Source: Phaeosaccion multiseriatum (lineage: Eukaryota > Ochrophyta, other classes). Taken from it: DNA of 64,000 nt. The notes under the pieces are model-generated. The model ran no database searches. It saw nothing but the letters and a program-made list of their open reading frames with translations, and was not told where the DNA came from. Every line of letters begins with the position of its first letter. Within the stretch, counting starts at the first letter, position 1. The stretch is taken from the NCBI GenBank assembly GCA_965112735.1, contig OZ218950.1, positions 6,200,001-6,264,000 of the forward strand. Direction: 5' to 3'. Shown in pieces: positions 1 through 11,135 of this stretch. Position numbers and translations under genes: made by a program.

Positions 1-185
1 TCGGCGGGGAGGTGAGAACAGGGACGAAGAGAAGGGGGGGCGGGAAGAAGGCTTAAATGACTTGCGGGCCGGAGGGGGGGATGTGGCGGCCGCCTTTCCC
101 AAGGATCAGAGTCAGGCTGGGAAAATGTGGTATGATTGCAGCGGCCACAGCTTCGTTCTAGTGTCTCTCTAATGAACGCTCGTCC

Positions 186-3100
186 ATGTCCGTCGTTCTT
201 GCTGGTGTCACGGCGTTGATTGAACGCCCCCCCTTTCCTCTGTCTCCCTCTGCCCCTCTTCTCCTCCCCACCCCTTTCACACCTGATAGGCTGGCGCGGC
301 TGGTTGGCTTCCTTCGCATGGCATTGTGCGCTCCCCTCATGCTGGCGCAAGTGGGTGGTGTCGTGGCCCTTGTCAACTTTTTCACCCTCACCGTCAAGTG
401 GTGGAATCAGAGGCTGGCGAGAGATCTGGTGAGTGTGACAGCGTAAGCCCTCTCTATCTCTATCATAACCGTTCCCTCCTGCCACCCTGACTCTCTCCCT
501 CACCCCCCCCCCCTCCTCGCTTTCCTCTCTCCTCTCGTTTCAATATCATCCACCTCCACCCCCCCCCCCCTCCTCCTCCTCCTCCTCCTCCTCCTCCTCT
601 TCCCCTCCACAGAATTGCTCCTGGTCCCAACAGCTCTTCGTGCAAGGCATGTCGGCCGTGTTTCCCTCGTCCAAAATCGTGATATCGGGAGAGCTGCCCA
701 CAGACGACACTCAGGCCATTGTCATCTGCAATCACCAGGTACATATAGTTAACAGTTACATGATACTTACAATGACAGTTACAAGTAGGTTAGTAGGACA
801 GGGAAGGGGGTAGGGGGTGGCAGTGGATGGTCAGAGCTTACTGTACTCTCAGTTACAGTGCTATCAAACTGGGGCATGAAAGTCCGTGCTTTGGCTTGTC
901 CGGGACATGGTTTCCCGCTCCTCATGGCCAGTCGGACAGAGTGACACCACCTCATACCGTTCCCTCCTCCCTGTGCTGCTGCTTCTCTTTCTCTCTCCTT
1001 GTGTTTGTGTGTGTGCGCGTGCGTGCCTGTTTGCCTGTGTGTCTGTGTGTGTGTATTCATGTGTATGACCGTCTTGCCTTGTTGCTGCTCTGCACTGCTC
1101 TTCCCGGCTGCAGATCGACACGGACTGGTGGTACGTATGGGAAATGTTGCGCTGTGTGGGTCGGCACGGAGATGCGAAGGTGGGTGGGTGGATGGGTGAA
1201 GTATGTCAATGGGTGGCTGGATGGGTGAAGTATGTCAATGGGTGGGTGGATGGGTGAAGTATGTCAATGGGTGGGTGGATGGGTGAAGTATGTCAATGGG
1301 TGGGTGGATGGGTGAAGTATGTCAATGGGTGGGTGCATACGTGGGTGGGTAGATGGATGGGTGCGTGCGTGCGTGCGTGCGTGCGTGCGTATGTCTGTCT
1401 GCAAGGGGTGAGAAGGGAAGAGAGCATGAAGGGAGGGTAGGGGTAGAGAGAGATTGACCCGGCCCGTCTACCCCTCTCCACTCTCTCTGCACTGCCTCCT
1501 GCACTGCCTTACAGTTCATTATGAAGGACGATTTCGAGAAGATCCCGCTCGTGGCGGCAGGGGTGCGGGGGCTTCAATTCGTCACACTCAAGAGAGACTG
1601 GGCCAAGGTGAGGTACATAACATTTTTTTTACTTACGTGTGTGTGTGTCTTGGTGAGGAGGAGGAGGAGGAGGAGGAGGAGGACAGGGATACTGTTTTGT
1701 TGCGAGGAGGACAGGGACTGGCGAGCACGGCAAGAGGAGATGGGAGAGCGGTGAGCCCAGCCGACCCCTCTGACATCATTTGATGTGATGTGATGTGTTG
1801 TGGTGTGATGTACGCGCAGGACAAGGACAACTTAGAGAAGCAGCTCCGCGTGTTTGCGGATGACGACAGGAAGCTTCGCCTGGTCATCTTCCCCGAGGTG
1901 AGCAAGGTTGGGCATCAGGTTGGGTACTTATGCTCCGAACGCCGACGGAAGAAAGAGGGCCCGCCCATTGCTTCAGTGCTTTTGTGCGTATTCTTTCTTT
2001 TCTGTGTGTTGTGCTTTGTGCTTTGGCTTGGCCTTTACTCACCCGCTTGCTCGCTTTTCTTTCCACACACACACACACACACACACACAGGGAGTGACAG
2101 TGAATACAAAATCGCAGGAAAAGAGCAGACAATACGCCAAGAGGGAGGTGAGTGTTTGATTGAGGCCGATGGAGCAAATGACCGAGGGAGGGGAGAGGTC
2201 GACAGAGGAGGAAGGGCGGAAGGGGAAAGGGGGGAGGGGAGTCCGAGAAGGCGACGAGAATGGTGCCTGTCCGTCTTGTGACCGTGTGTGTGTGTGTGTG
2301 TGTGTGTGAAGCGGCAGACAGCACAAAGGATTGGTTTGTGCGACCGGACCCTCGCGCTCCACCCGAAACTCTCCAACCCCTTGCACACCTGCTTTCACCA
2401 CCAACTCTCCCTCCCTCACTCACTCACTCACTCACTCATTCACTCACCCACTCACCCACTCACCCACCCCGACGCGTATCACCACACGTATCACCAACCC
2501 TTACAGGGGCGGCCCGCCATGTCCCTGGTCCTTCTGCCGAGGGTGACGGGCTTCGAGGCGTGTGTGGACGCCATCCTCAAGGGGTCGGAGGGGGCGGTGG
2601 TCTATGACGTCACCGTGGCTCACAGCGGTTACAGGTCTGTCTCTGTGTGTGTATGTGTGTGCGTGTGTTTTTTTGTATGTGGTGTGTGCGTGTGCGTGTG
2701 CGTGTCAGTGTCATCACTCATTTGCTGCCATCCATCGTCCCCCCCTCTTCCCCATCCCTCCTTGTTCTTCCCCCCCCCCCCCGCGCGCCAGTGGTGAGAT
2801 CCCCACGTGGGCCATGGGGTATGAACGGAAAATAGACACACACCTGCCCAACATCAACAAGCTTCTCATGGGGCACACCACCGAGCCTGTGCACATGCAC
2901 ATTGTCAAGCACAGCCTGAGGGCCGTCAAGAGCGGCAAGGGTGGGGTGCAGGGTTGGATCGATAAGGCGTGGGTGGAGAAGGACAGGCTGCTGGCACACT
3001 TCATCAAAGAGGGCAAGTTCACCTCACCATCACCATCATCATCAACAACAACATCGCCGCCTTCAGCAGCTGTTGGATCGAAGGCGAAGGGAGAGGAGGG

Positions 3101-3335
3101 CGCGGGGAGGGAGGAGGAGACGGAGGGTAGGTGGGTGGTATCCCTTCCTCCTGGCGTTGGGAGCATGATGTTCATGACCACTCTGTCGCTCGGCTCCCTG
3201 CTGCTCATGGGCGTGGCGGCGTGGGGGGGATTTGTGCTCACGAGGGACACGGTGCTGCCGCTCGCACGGACTGAGTGGGACAAGTGGTCATCCTCGTCGT
3301 CGCCAACGTGGTGGCCGGGGGGAGGGGAGTTGTGA
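186..3335 (+). CDS. Lysophospholipid acyltransferase, AGPAT/LCLAT1-like (PlsC family)
   Basis: Predicted membrane acyltransferase that moves an acyl group from acyl-CoA to a lysophospholipid, probably in the ER. Eight exons join in frame to 444 residues: 186-428, 613-738, 1114-1179, 1515-1607, 1820-1897, 2091-2147, 2507-2634, 2792-3335. The catalytic NHX4D motif spans an exon junction (N121-H-Q-I-D-T-D127). It is followed by a DWAK block and the FPEG motif at about 200-203, the usual order in AGPAT3/4/5 and LCLAT1 relatives. A hydrophobic segment lies at about residues 40-70 and another near the C-terminus, where exon 8 encodes MFMTTLSLGSLLLMGVAAW. The start is uncertain: 186 is the first in-frame ATG, but its N-terminal 35 residues are Pro-rich and a real start or 5' exon could lie elsewhere. 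Substrate cannot be told from sequence. Introns are full of GT, CT and GGTG repeats. Confidence 0.85.
1195..1335 (+). repeat. 29-bp minisatellite in acyltransferase intron 3
   Basis: About four tandem copies of a unit reading GTATGTCAATGGGTGGGTG plus GATGGGTGAA, ending in a (GTGC)n run. It starts about 20 bases after the donor of the third exon. Confidence 0.85.
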
Positions 3336-3476
3336 GTGACGTCCCGTTGGATTGATGGGATGGGTGGATGGGCAGATGGATTGCTTGTGGGCCGGTGTGT
3401 CTGTGTGCGTGCTTACGAGGAGGTTGTGAAAGTAGCTACAGTAAGAGGGAAGAGAAGTAGTGAGTAGTGAGTGAGT

Positions 3477-3718
<242 letters not shown>

Positions 3719-3721
3719 ATA

Positions 3722-4271
3722 ATCAAGGGGTCTGGTGCCGCGGTACTGTACTGCGGCACCATTTGCGCATCCCTTCGAGCGTGCGAATACTCTCTACAGA
3801 TGCCATCGGTGCGCGTTCTGTGTCGCAAGAAGCCTTTCAAAAAATACTAGTACAAGAAATGAAGGGGGGGGGGACTTTCCGTATATCTCAAGACGGAAAC
3901 CCTCGTCATCTCGGCTCCTCTCACCCTTATAGGGACCTATTTCTAGGCCGCCTTCGTGGCGGCCTCGGGAGGCATTTATTCCGTGCATGGAGGACCGAAA
4001 GGACTTTGGTGTGCCCGGAGTGCCTTTCATGTATGGGGGTATAGATTCTCTCTTTCCGCTACACCTGCCCTGCGAGGAGTGCATGCCTACAGGTGTGCGG
4101 CTATCATTGGGCGGGCCCACACACGCGCTAGCAAGCGTGTCCGAGTGTGCACCGCGTCATTTCGCGCCAAGTACGTGCAATGGCGCTTCCTGGACCCCCG
4201 TCGGGACGACCCCCCGGGATGATCCCCTCGGAGCCAAGCAGCTGGACAGGATGCTCTTGTCTGCTTTGATT
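3722..4271. other. Spacer between acyltransferase and 7TM-RGS copy A, with two hairpins
   Basis: No gene seen. Two perfect or near-perfect inverted repeats stand out: 3734-3760 (GGTGCCGC... paired with GCGGCACC) and 3946-3964 (GGCCGCC, loop TTCGT, GGCGGCC). Neither has a T-tract or a feature of a known RNA class. Confidence 0.5.
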
Positions 4272-6154
4272 TTATGACTGGAGAGTCGTGGGTGCCGAAC
4301 GCAAGAGATTCCCCCTCTGGGGAAGGTCCCCGGACGACGACATGGTGGTGATGGCCTTGTTGAGATCGTCGAGCGCGTTGTGGTCCTCCTTCGTCGTCGT
4401 CTCCTCCCCCTGCCTGGCTGTGACCGCTTGTTCTGCCTCCCTGGCCTCGAGGTATGCCTTGCTCTCACGGAACTTGGCGAGGAAGTTGCCTTGCAGCATG
4501 TGCCGCACCTCAAGGACAGAGGGGTGGAACACGCTGGCCCGAGCTTCCGCCTACCAGGCCAGGCCAGTGGAGCGGCAGTGAAGCGACAGTGGAGCGACAG
4601 GGGCGGGTGGTGCGAGGCGGCCGAGGCGAGAGGGACGCGTTAGAAGAAAATGAGAAGGAAGGATCGAGGCGGTGGAGTAGGCATGCCTGGTGGGTAGTCA
4701 AGCCAGCAGGGGCAGCGGGGGACAGGCAAGCAGCAACAGCACCAGCAGAGCACGGGAACGCACCTGATCGGCGCTCATGAAGACGTCCCTGTCCATGAGG
4801 CGCAGCCCCTGCGTGCGCATCTTGGTGTCGATGTTCACCTCCATGTCCGAGAACTGCTCAATGTACGTGCGGCAGATGGAGGTGTAGCACTCGTAGACCT
4901 GCTCAAGCAGCGGAGCAGGAGGGCCCTCCTCGCTTCCACCGCCCCCTGCTTCGCCCCCTTGCTGCGCGGCTTGCGGTGACGCCCGTCCTCCCTCCACCCT
5001 CTGCTGCTCGCGGCGCACGAGAGCGTCGTACCCCTCCACTGCCCGAAGGAAGTCGTAACTCTCGAGGCAGAGCGCTCGGCGAATGAAGTCGTAGAACAGC
5101 CTGTCCAAGACCGGATGGGCCATGATCTCGGCCACCTCCGCACCAATCCCGTCCCCCGTACTGTGCGATGTATCTGTCAAACATGAAAGCGGCATCACAT
5201 GTCGTCCTGACTTTCTGTTCGGAGCGCCGAAGCTTGGCTCTGTTTTGACTTTCAAATAGGCCCTCCTGGCTATGGGATCGCGCACCCACCGGAGGTCTCC
5301 CCACCAATACAGCATAGCAAGTGTAACAACACCGCAGTATATTGCGATCACGAAGTTCAGCGCCGTCGACACCTTCCATGCGTCCGTAGTCTCCCGCACC
5401 ACGAGGACGAGGAAGTAGACAACACCAGGGACTGAGAAGATCATGACCAAGCAGGCGATCTCCTCGCCGACGCGCAGGAGGTCGTGGGTCTGGACAATCC
5501 GCCTGCTCCAATACCCTGCGAAGCAGGCCATTATGCCCACGAGACCGATCTGTACTTGCCAAGGCTGCAGCGCGTAGCAGTAGTAGTCGCTCCCGGACTG
5601 GAAGGGTCTGAACCACGCCAACAACGAAGCCACCACCATACTCTGCACGACGCCGCCCGCTACCAGTTTCCATGCCCAGAAAGGCGCCAGAATGAAGGCA
5701 TACTTCTTACGAGTCTCCTGTTCTGCCATCGCTATCATCATCTTCAGAGCTCGCATTATATGGGGGACACCTGGCCTCGAGAGGTGGCAGCCAGTGGCAG
5801 GACAAGAAGGAGTTAGATCGGCCGTGTGTGAGGAGACGTGGACACAGAATAAACCAGGCACAATCACTTGTTACAAGCCTCAATGAGTCACTTACCACCC
5901 ACCGCGAGCAGCAAAAAGGATGAGAATATGATGATTTCACACGAGAAGGGGGCTCCCTCCATCCTGCAGATGTACTCGGCACTGATGACATACGTAAAAG
6001 CCGATTGTCCCGCGACGTTGCATAAGATAAGGCCGGGGTAGCGAGCCCTGACAATGGGGCAGTTCCTTCTCTGCCAAAGCTGCCGACTCTTCCGAAAGAC
6101 GGCGCTCAAGTGGGCCGCATTTAGCAGCAGGAGCGCGACGCTCGCGGCGTGCAT
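4272..6154 (-). CDS. 7TM-RGS protein, copy A (seven transmembrane segments plus regulator of G-protein signalling domain)
   Basis: Three exons (5896-6154, 4764-5749, 4272-4550, all minus) join in frame to 507 residues. Seven hydrophobic segments are visible at about 4-20, 41-60, 72-92, 105-133, 152-167, 183-204 and 214-235. From about residue 297 comes an RGS-like domain: HPVLDRLFYDFIRRALCLES, then a Gly/Glu-rich insert, then YECYTSICRTYIEQFSDMEVN, DRDVFMSADQ and, in exon 3, a closing block with FHPSVLEVRHML and FLAKFRESKAY. The order 7TM then RGS matches plant AtRGS1, which accelerates GTP hydrolysis by G-alpha at the plasma membrane; that role here is inference. The last intron cuts the RGS domain just before its final helices. 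First member of a tandem array of three. It appears intact, and ATG at 6154 is conserved in copy B. Confidence 0.78.
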
Positions 6155-6360
6155 CCTTCGGTCCGGTCTCTATTTTGGGCCGCTAGTAATGCACTAGTGG
6201 AGACGCCCTGCTGCCTCTGCTCTTGTGATAATTTCCCCCCATCATGGGATCAGGGAATGTCCTATTTATAATTTTGGTCCCCTTTGTACTTGAGAACACG
6301 AAACTGCCGCCGGATAAGGCTTGATGTAACTGCCCCCCACATTATCCCGTTCTCTGATAA

Positions 6361-6535
6361 TCGACCCCTGACACACTATCCGCTATCCGCTATCGCCGGC
6401 GCCAGCCGGCGCGCTATCCGCTATCGGCCGGCGCCAGCCGGCACGCTATCCGCTATCGGCCGGCGCCAGCCGGCACGCTATCCGCTATCGATAGCGCGCT
6501 ATCGAGAATGTGGGCGATAGTGTGTCAGGGGTCGA
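6361..6535. mobile_element. Short TIR element (175 bp) with 6-bp target-site duplication
   Basis: Ends are perfect inverted repeats: left TCGACCCCTGACACACTATC, right the reverse complement ending GTGTCAGGGGTCGA. The element is flanked by direct repeats TGATAA at 6355-6360 and 6536-6541. The inside holds about three copies of a 27-28 bp unit (CGCTATCGGCCGGCGCCAGC...). Unit B has the same flank without it (TTCTCTGATAACGGACGGG at 10634), which is the empty site. No coding capacity, so non-autonomous. Confidence 0.85.
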
Positions 6536-7094
6536 TGATAACGGACGGGCCTTGCACACAAACGGCATTCATTTAAGTTAGGTTGTTTCCTCCATTGTTC
6601 TCTACAACCCCCACACTGCCCTCCACTCTCGCAGGTGGAGAGCGCTTCGTGGGGAGCACAGGAGCGATCGGACTCATGACTCATGACACCTGACACCTGA
6701 CACCCAATACCTCGCACCCAACCGGACGGAGGGAGTCAAGAGCCCCCCGTCGTGAGCAGAACGCGACTGCACGCAGGCCGTCCCGAGCCTTCCTCCCGCA
6801 TATCGAGAGAGTCTCTCTGGCCTTGGGTGGGACTTGCGCCAACACCTGGCTGCTTACCCGCTCTGCTCCTGCAACCAAGCAATACACCACGACTTGCCTC
6901 CCCCCGTCGACCCTCTCCTCCCTCCTCCCTATATGTGCCTCTACCTAGCCTCTTCGCCCTCGAAGCCCCTAGTCAGTTGGAAGTCGGCCCCTACGCACGC
7001 CCAGATGCCTCTGCGGGGTCCTGAGTTGACCCCAACAAGGGGGGGGGGGCGTGTGCCTGTAGCTTCTCTAGCTCGGATACGAGCGAGCAGTGCG

Positions 7095-7322
7095 ATGACC
7101 TCGGGGTTGGGATACGAAACGGCGCTGGACTTGCTCGAGGATATGCGGAAAGAAGGGGTCCAGCCTAATGTCATTGCGTACAGCTCTGTCTGGCAGGAGA
7201 GCACGAGAAGGCAGGTACTGGACATGCGGAAGCAGATGCGGAGGGAAGGGCTTCAACCCAAGAAAGTCTCGTACAGCTGCAGGGTTTGGAAGGAAGGCAA
7301 GCAGGCTTATTTGTTGACTTAA
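7095..7322 (+). pseudogene. PPR-like fragment, unit A
   Basis: The translation has recognisable pentatricopeptide pieces: YETALDLLEDMRKEGVQPN followed by VIAYSS, and QMRREGLQPKKVSYSC. These are about two repeats with the usual 35-residue helical pattern disturbed between them. There is no full gene around it. The same fragment, differently damaged, recurs in unit B, so it is a relic copied with the segmental duplication. Confidence 0.6.
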
Positions 7323-7887
7323 GAGTGGTCACCTAAGAACCTGAAAGTGTGTGTGTGTGTGGGCGTGTGTCTCTGGGGCCCACGAGAGGCCTGTTACTCC
7401 CCCTCTTGGTCAGGGTTGCAGCTGACGAGACGGCAAAGCCTGGTCAGGACGTGGCCCTTGGTGGTGGAGGAGTCGGTGCGGCCCGTGCGGGCGACGACGT
7501 GCTCGGTGAGGGTAGGAGTGATTGCGCCTGTGCGCCGAGTCGTCCGTGGGTCTCGATGGCGAAGGTGGTGAGGCGAACACGCTCTCTGCCGTCGGTGTTG
7601 GCATAGTGCCGCTCCTTGCGGGTCTCGCTGTTGGCTGCTGCCGCTCCCGGTCTGGTGTCCGTAGCATATTCAAGGCCGGCCTGCAGATGTTGTTACTCAG
7701 GGTAAGGTCCAGCATATGCGCGGGGTGGGCATAGGTTGGGTCGCGGGCTCCGGAGAGGGCGCGCCGGGGGAGGGTGGCTTCCATGCGAAGGCAGACAGGC
7801 TGAGCAGACGTCACAGCTGGCGGATCAAAATCCAAACTGTATCTTTCCTATCTAGACACATGTCCACAACAGTCACTTGTAAACAAA

Positions 7888-9563
7888 TTAGCTCATGACT
7901 GAAGAGTTGTGGACGCCAAACCCAAGAGACTCCCCCTGGGGCGAGTTCATGGTGGTGATGGCCTTGTTGAGATCGTCTAGCGCGTTGTGGTCCTCCTTCG
8001 TCGTCGTCTCCTCCTCCTCCCGGGCTGCGACCACTTGTTCCGCCTCCCTGGCCTCGAGGTATGCCTTGCTCTCACGGAACTTGGCGAGGAAGTTGCCTTG
8101 CAGCATGTGCCGCACCTCAAGGACGGAGGGGTGGAACACGCTGGCCCGAGCTTCCGCCTACCAGGCCAGGCCAGTGGAGCGGCAGGGGCGGGTGGTGCGA
8201 GGCGGCCGAGGCCAGAGGGATACGTGAGAAGAAAATGAGAAGGAAGGATCGAGGCGGTGGAGTAGGCATGCCTGGTGGGTAGTCCAGTCAGCAGGGGCAG
8301 CGGGGGACAGGCAAGCAGCAGCAGCACCAGTAGAGCACAGGGAACGCACCTGATCGGCGCTCATGAAGACATCCTTGTCCATGAGGCGCAGCCCCTGCGC
8401 GCGCATCTTGGTGTCGATGTTCACCTCCATGTCCGAGAACTGCTCAATGTACGTGCGGCAGATGGAGGTGTAGCACTCGTAGACCTGCTCAAGCAGCGGA
8501 GCAGAAGCGCTTCCACCGGCCCCTGCTTCGTCCCCTTGCTGCGCGGCTTGCGGTGACGCCCGTCCTTCTTCTTCTTCTTCTCGACCCCCGCCCTCCACCC
8601 TCTGCTGCTCGCGGCGCACGAGAGCATCGTACCCCTCCACTGCCCGAAGGAAGTCGTAACTCTCGAGGCAGAGCGCCCGGCGAATGAAGTCGTAGAACAG
8701 CTTGTCCAAGACCGGATGGGCCATGACAAGTGAAGCAACAATGCAGTATATTGCGAGCACGAGGTTCAGTGCCGTCGACACCTTCCATGCGTCCGTAGTC
8801 TCCCGCACCACGAGGACGAAGACGTAGACAACACCAGGGATTGAGAAGCCCATCAACATGCAGGCGATCTCCTCACCGACGCGCAGGAGGTCGTGGGTCT
8901 GGACAATCCGTCTGCTCCAATACCCTGCGAAGCAGGCCATTATGACCATGGGACCGATCTGCAGTTGCCAAGGCTGCAGCGCGTAGCAGTAGTAGTCGCT
9001 CCCCGACTGGAAGGGTCTGAACCACGCCACCAACGAAGCCATCACCATATTCTGCACGAAGCTGCCCACTACCAGTTTCCATGCCCAGAAAGGCGCCAGA
9101 ATGAAGGCATACTTCTTACGAGTCTCCTGTTCTGCCATCGCTATCATCATCTTCAGAGCTCACAATAAAGAGGGGACACCTGGACTCGAGAGGAGGTAGC
9201 AAGTGGAAGGACAAGAAGGAGTGAGATCGGCCGTGTGTGAGGAGACGTGGACACAGAATAAACCAGGCACAATCACTTGTTACAAGCCTCAATGAGTCAC
9301 TTACCACCCACCGACATCACAAAAAAGGATGAGAATATGATGAAGTCACACGAGAAGGGGGTCCCCTCCATCCTGCAGATGTACTCGACACTGATGACAT
9401 ACGTAAAAGCCGATTGTCCCGCGACGTTGCATAAGATAAGGCCGGGGTAGCGAGCCCTGACAATGGGGCAGTTCCTTCTCTGCCAAAGCTGCCGACTCTT
9501 CCGAAAGACGGCGCTCAAGTGGGCCGCATTTAGCAGCAGGAGCGCGACGCTCGCGGCGTGCAT
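7888..9563 (-). CDS. 7TM-RGS protein, copy B (internal 64-residue deletion)
   Basis: Same three-exon layout as copy A (9305-9563, 8350-9158, 7888-8157), in frame, 445 residues. Compared with copy C, exon 2 lacks 192 bp (the C segment 13989-14180). The deletion is in frame and fuses the seventh membrane segment (...IYCIVASLV) straight to MAHPVLDKLF at the start of the RGS domain. The missing part is the cytoplasmic linker containing YWWGDLRWV, a basic patch and a Ser/Thr-rich stretch. RGS core blocks are intact, with a slightly longer Glu-rich insert. Start ATG at 9563 is conserved. Likely expressed but possibly altered in membrane-to-RGS spacing. Role in G-protein signalling is inferred from the family. 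Confidence 0.75.
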
Positions 9564-9765
9564 CCTTCGGTCCGGTCTCTATTTTGGGCCGCTAGTAATG
9601 CACTAGTGGAGACGCCCTGCTGCCTCTGCTCTTGTGATAATTTCCCCCCATCATGGATCAGGGAATGTCCTATTTATAATTTTGGTCCCCTTTGTACATG
9701 AGAACACGAAACTGCCGCCGGATAAGGCTTGATGTAACTGCCCCCCACACATTATCCCGTTCTCT

Positions 9766-10633
9766 TCGGCCCCAGACTGGCCTAGAAGCCTTTGCTCTAG
9801 GCCCTAGGCCGGCGGTTCTAGGCCTAGGCCTCGACCTATCTGATTACTGATGACGGCCGGCGCAGCCGGCCTGATTACTGATTATGGCGCCAGCCGGCCT
9901 GGTTGCTGATTGCAGCCAGCCATCCTAATTTCTGGGGGGTTGATTACTGATTACGGCCGGCGCACACCGTAACCTTGTCCAGGGTCGAAGGGAGGGAGGG
10001 AGGGAGGCAGGGAGGGAGGGAGGGAGGGAGGGAGGGAGGGAGGGAGGGAGGGAGGCAGGGAGGGAGGGAGGGAGGGAGGGAGGGAGGGAGGGAGGGAGGG
10101 AGGGAGGGAGGGAGGGAGGGAGGGAGGGAGGGAGGGAGGGAGGGAGGGAGGGAGGGAGGGAGGGAGGGAGGGAGGGAGGGAGGGAGGGAGGGAGGGAGGG
10201 AGGGAGGCAGGGAGGGAGGGTGGGAGGCAGGGAGGGAGGGTGGGAGGCAGGGAGGGAGGGAGGGAGGGAGGGAGGGAGGGAGGGAGGGAGGGAGGGAGGG
10301 AGGGAGGGAGGGAGGGAGGGAGGGAGGGAGGGAGGGAGGGAGGGAGGGAGGGAGGGAGGGAGGGAGGGAGGGAGGGAGGGAGGGAGGGAGGGAGGGAGGG
10401 AGGGAGGGAGGGAGGGAGGGAGGGAGTCGACCCTGGACAAGATTATCTGATTACTGATTACGGCCGCCGCAGCCGGCCTGATTACTGATTATGACCGGCG
10501 CCAGCCGGCCTGGTTGCTTACAGCTGGTGACCAGCCGGCCTGAGTACTGATTATGCGCCAGCTGGGGCTGATTACTGATTAGGCCGGGCTGCGCCAAAAA
10601 TAGGCCTAGGCTTCTAGGCCAGTCTGGGGCCGA
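9766..10633. mobile_element. TIR element 1 with (GGGA)n core, 868 bp
   Basis: Terminal inverted repeats start TCGGCCCCAGACTGGCCT and end with the reverse complement (AGGCCAGTCTGGGGCCGA). Target-site duplication TTCTCT occurs at 9760-9765 and 10634-10639. The core, about 9989-10426, is nearly pure (GGGA)n with a few GGCA and GGTG interruptions. It is bracketed by inverted CTTGTCCAGGGTCGA and TCGACCCTGGACAAG and by repeated GATTACTGATTACGGCCGG blocks. The matching position in unit A (CCCGTTCTCTGATAA, 6347-6360) lacks it. No open frame resembles a transposase. Confidence 0.85.
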
Positions 10634-11135
10634 TTCTCTGATAACGGACGGGCCTTGCACACAAACGGCATTCCTTTACGTTAGGTTGTTTCTCTCCATT
10701 CTTCTCTGCAGAGCCGTACACTGCCCTCCACTCTCGCAGGCGGAGAGCGCTTCGTGGGGAGCACAGGAGCGACCCGACTCATGACACCTGACACCTGACA
10801 CCCAATACCTCGCACCCAACCGGACGGAGGAGCCCCCCGTCGTGAGCAGAACGCGACTGCATGCAGGCCGTCCCGTGCCTTCCTCCCGCATATCGAGAGA
10901 TTCTCTCTGGCCTTGGGTGGGACTTGCGCCAACACCTGCTTACCCGCTCCGCTCCTACCTCTAGCCCACGACTTGTGCCTCCCCCCGTCGACCCTCTCCT
11001 CCCTCCTCCCTATGTATGCCTCTATCTAGCCTCTTCGCCCTCGAAGCCCTACTAGTCAGCTGGAAGTCGGCCCCTAGCTACGCACGCCCAGATGCCTCTG
11101 CGGGGTCCTGAGTTGACCCCCCCCCAGCCAAGGAG

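Noticed and set aside
1195-1335. CRISPR-like array
   Set aside because: Direct tandem minisatellite without spacers, in a eukaryotic intron. The same holds for the arrays at 43.3, 57.8 and 63.4 kb.
3734-3760. tRNA or structured RNA at the GGTGCCGC hairpin
   Set aside because: A single short hairpin with no cloverleaf, anticodon arm or T-loop consensus. No tRNA or rRNA was found anywhere in the window.
9925-10488. Long open frames encoding poly-(EGGR) or poly-(PPSL) at 9.9-10.5, 11.4-12.0 and 16.6-18.0 kb
   Set aside because: They are translations of (GGGA)n/(CCCT)n satellite. A 4-bp period gives open frames on both strands at once, with no flanking coding sequence.
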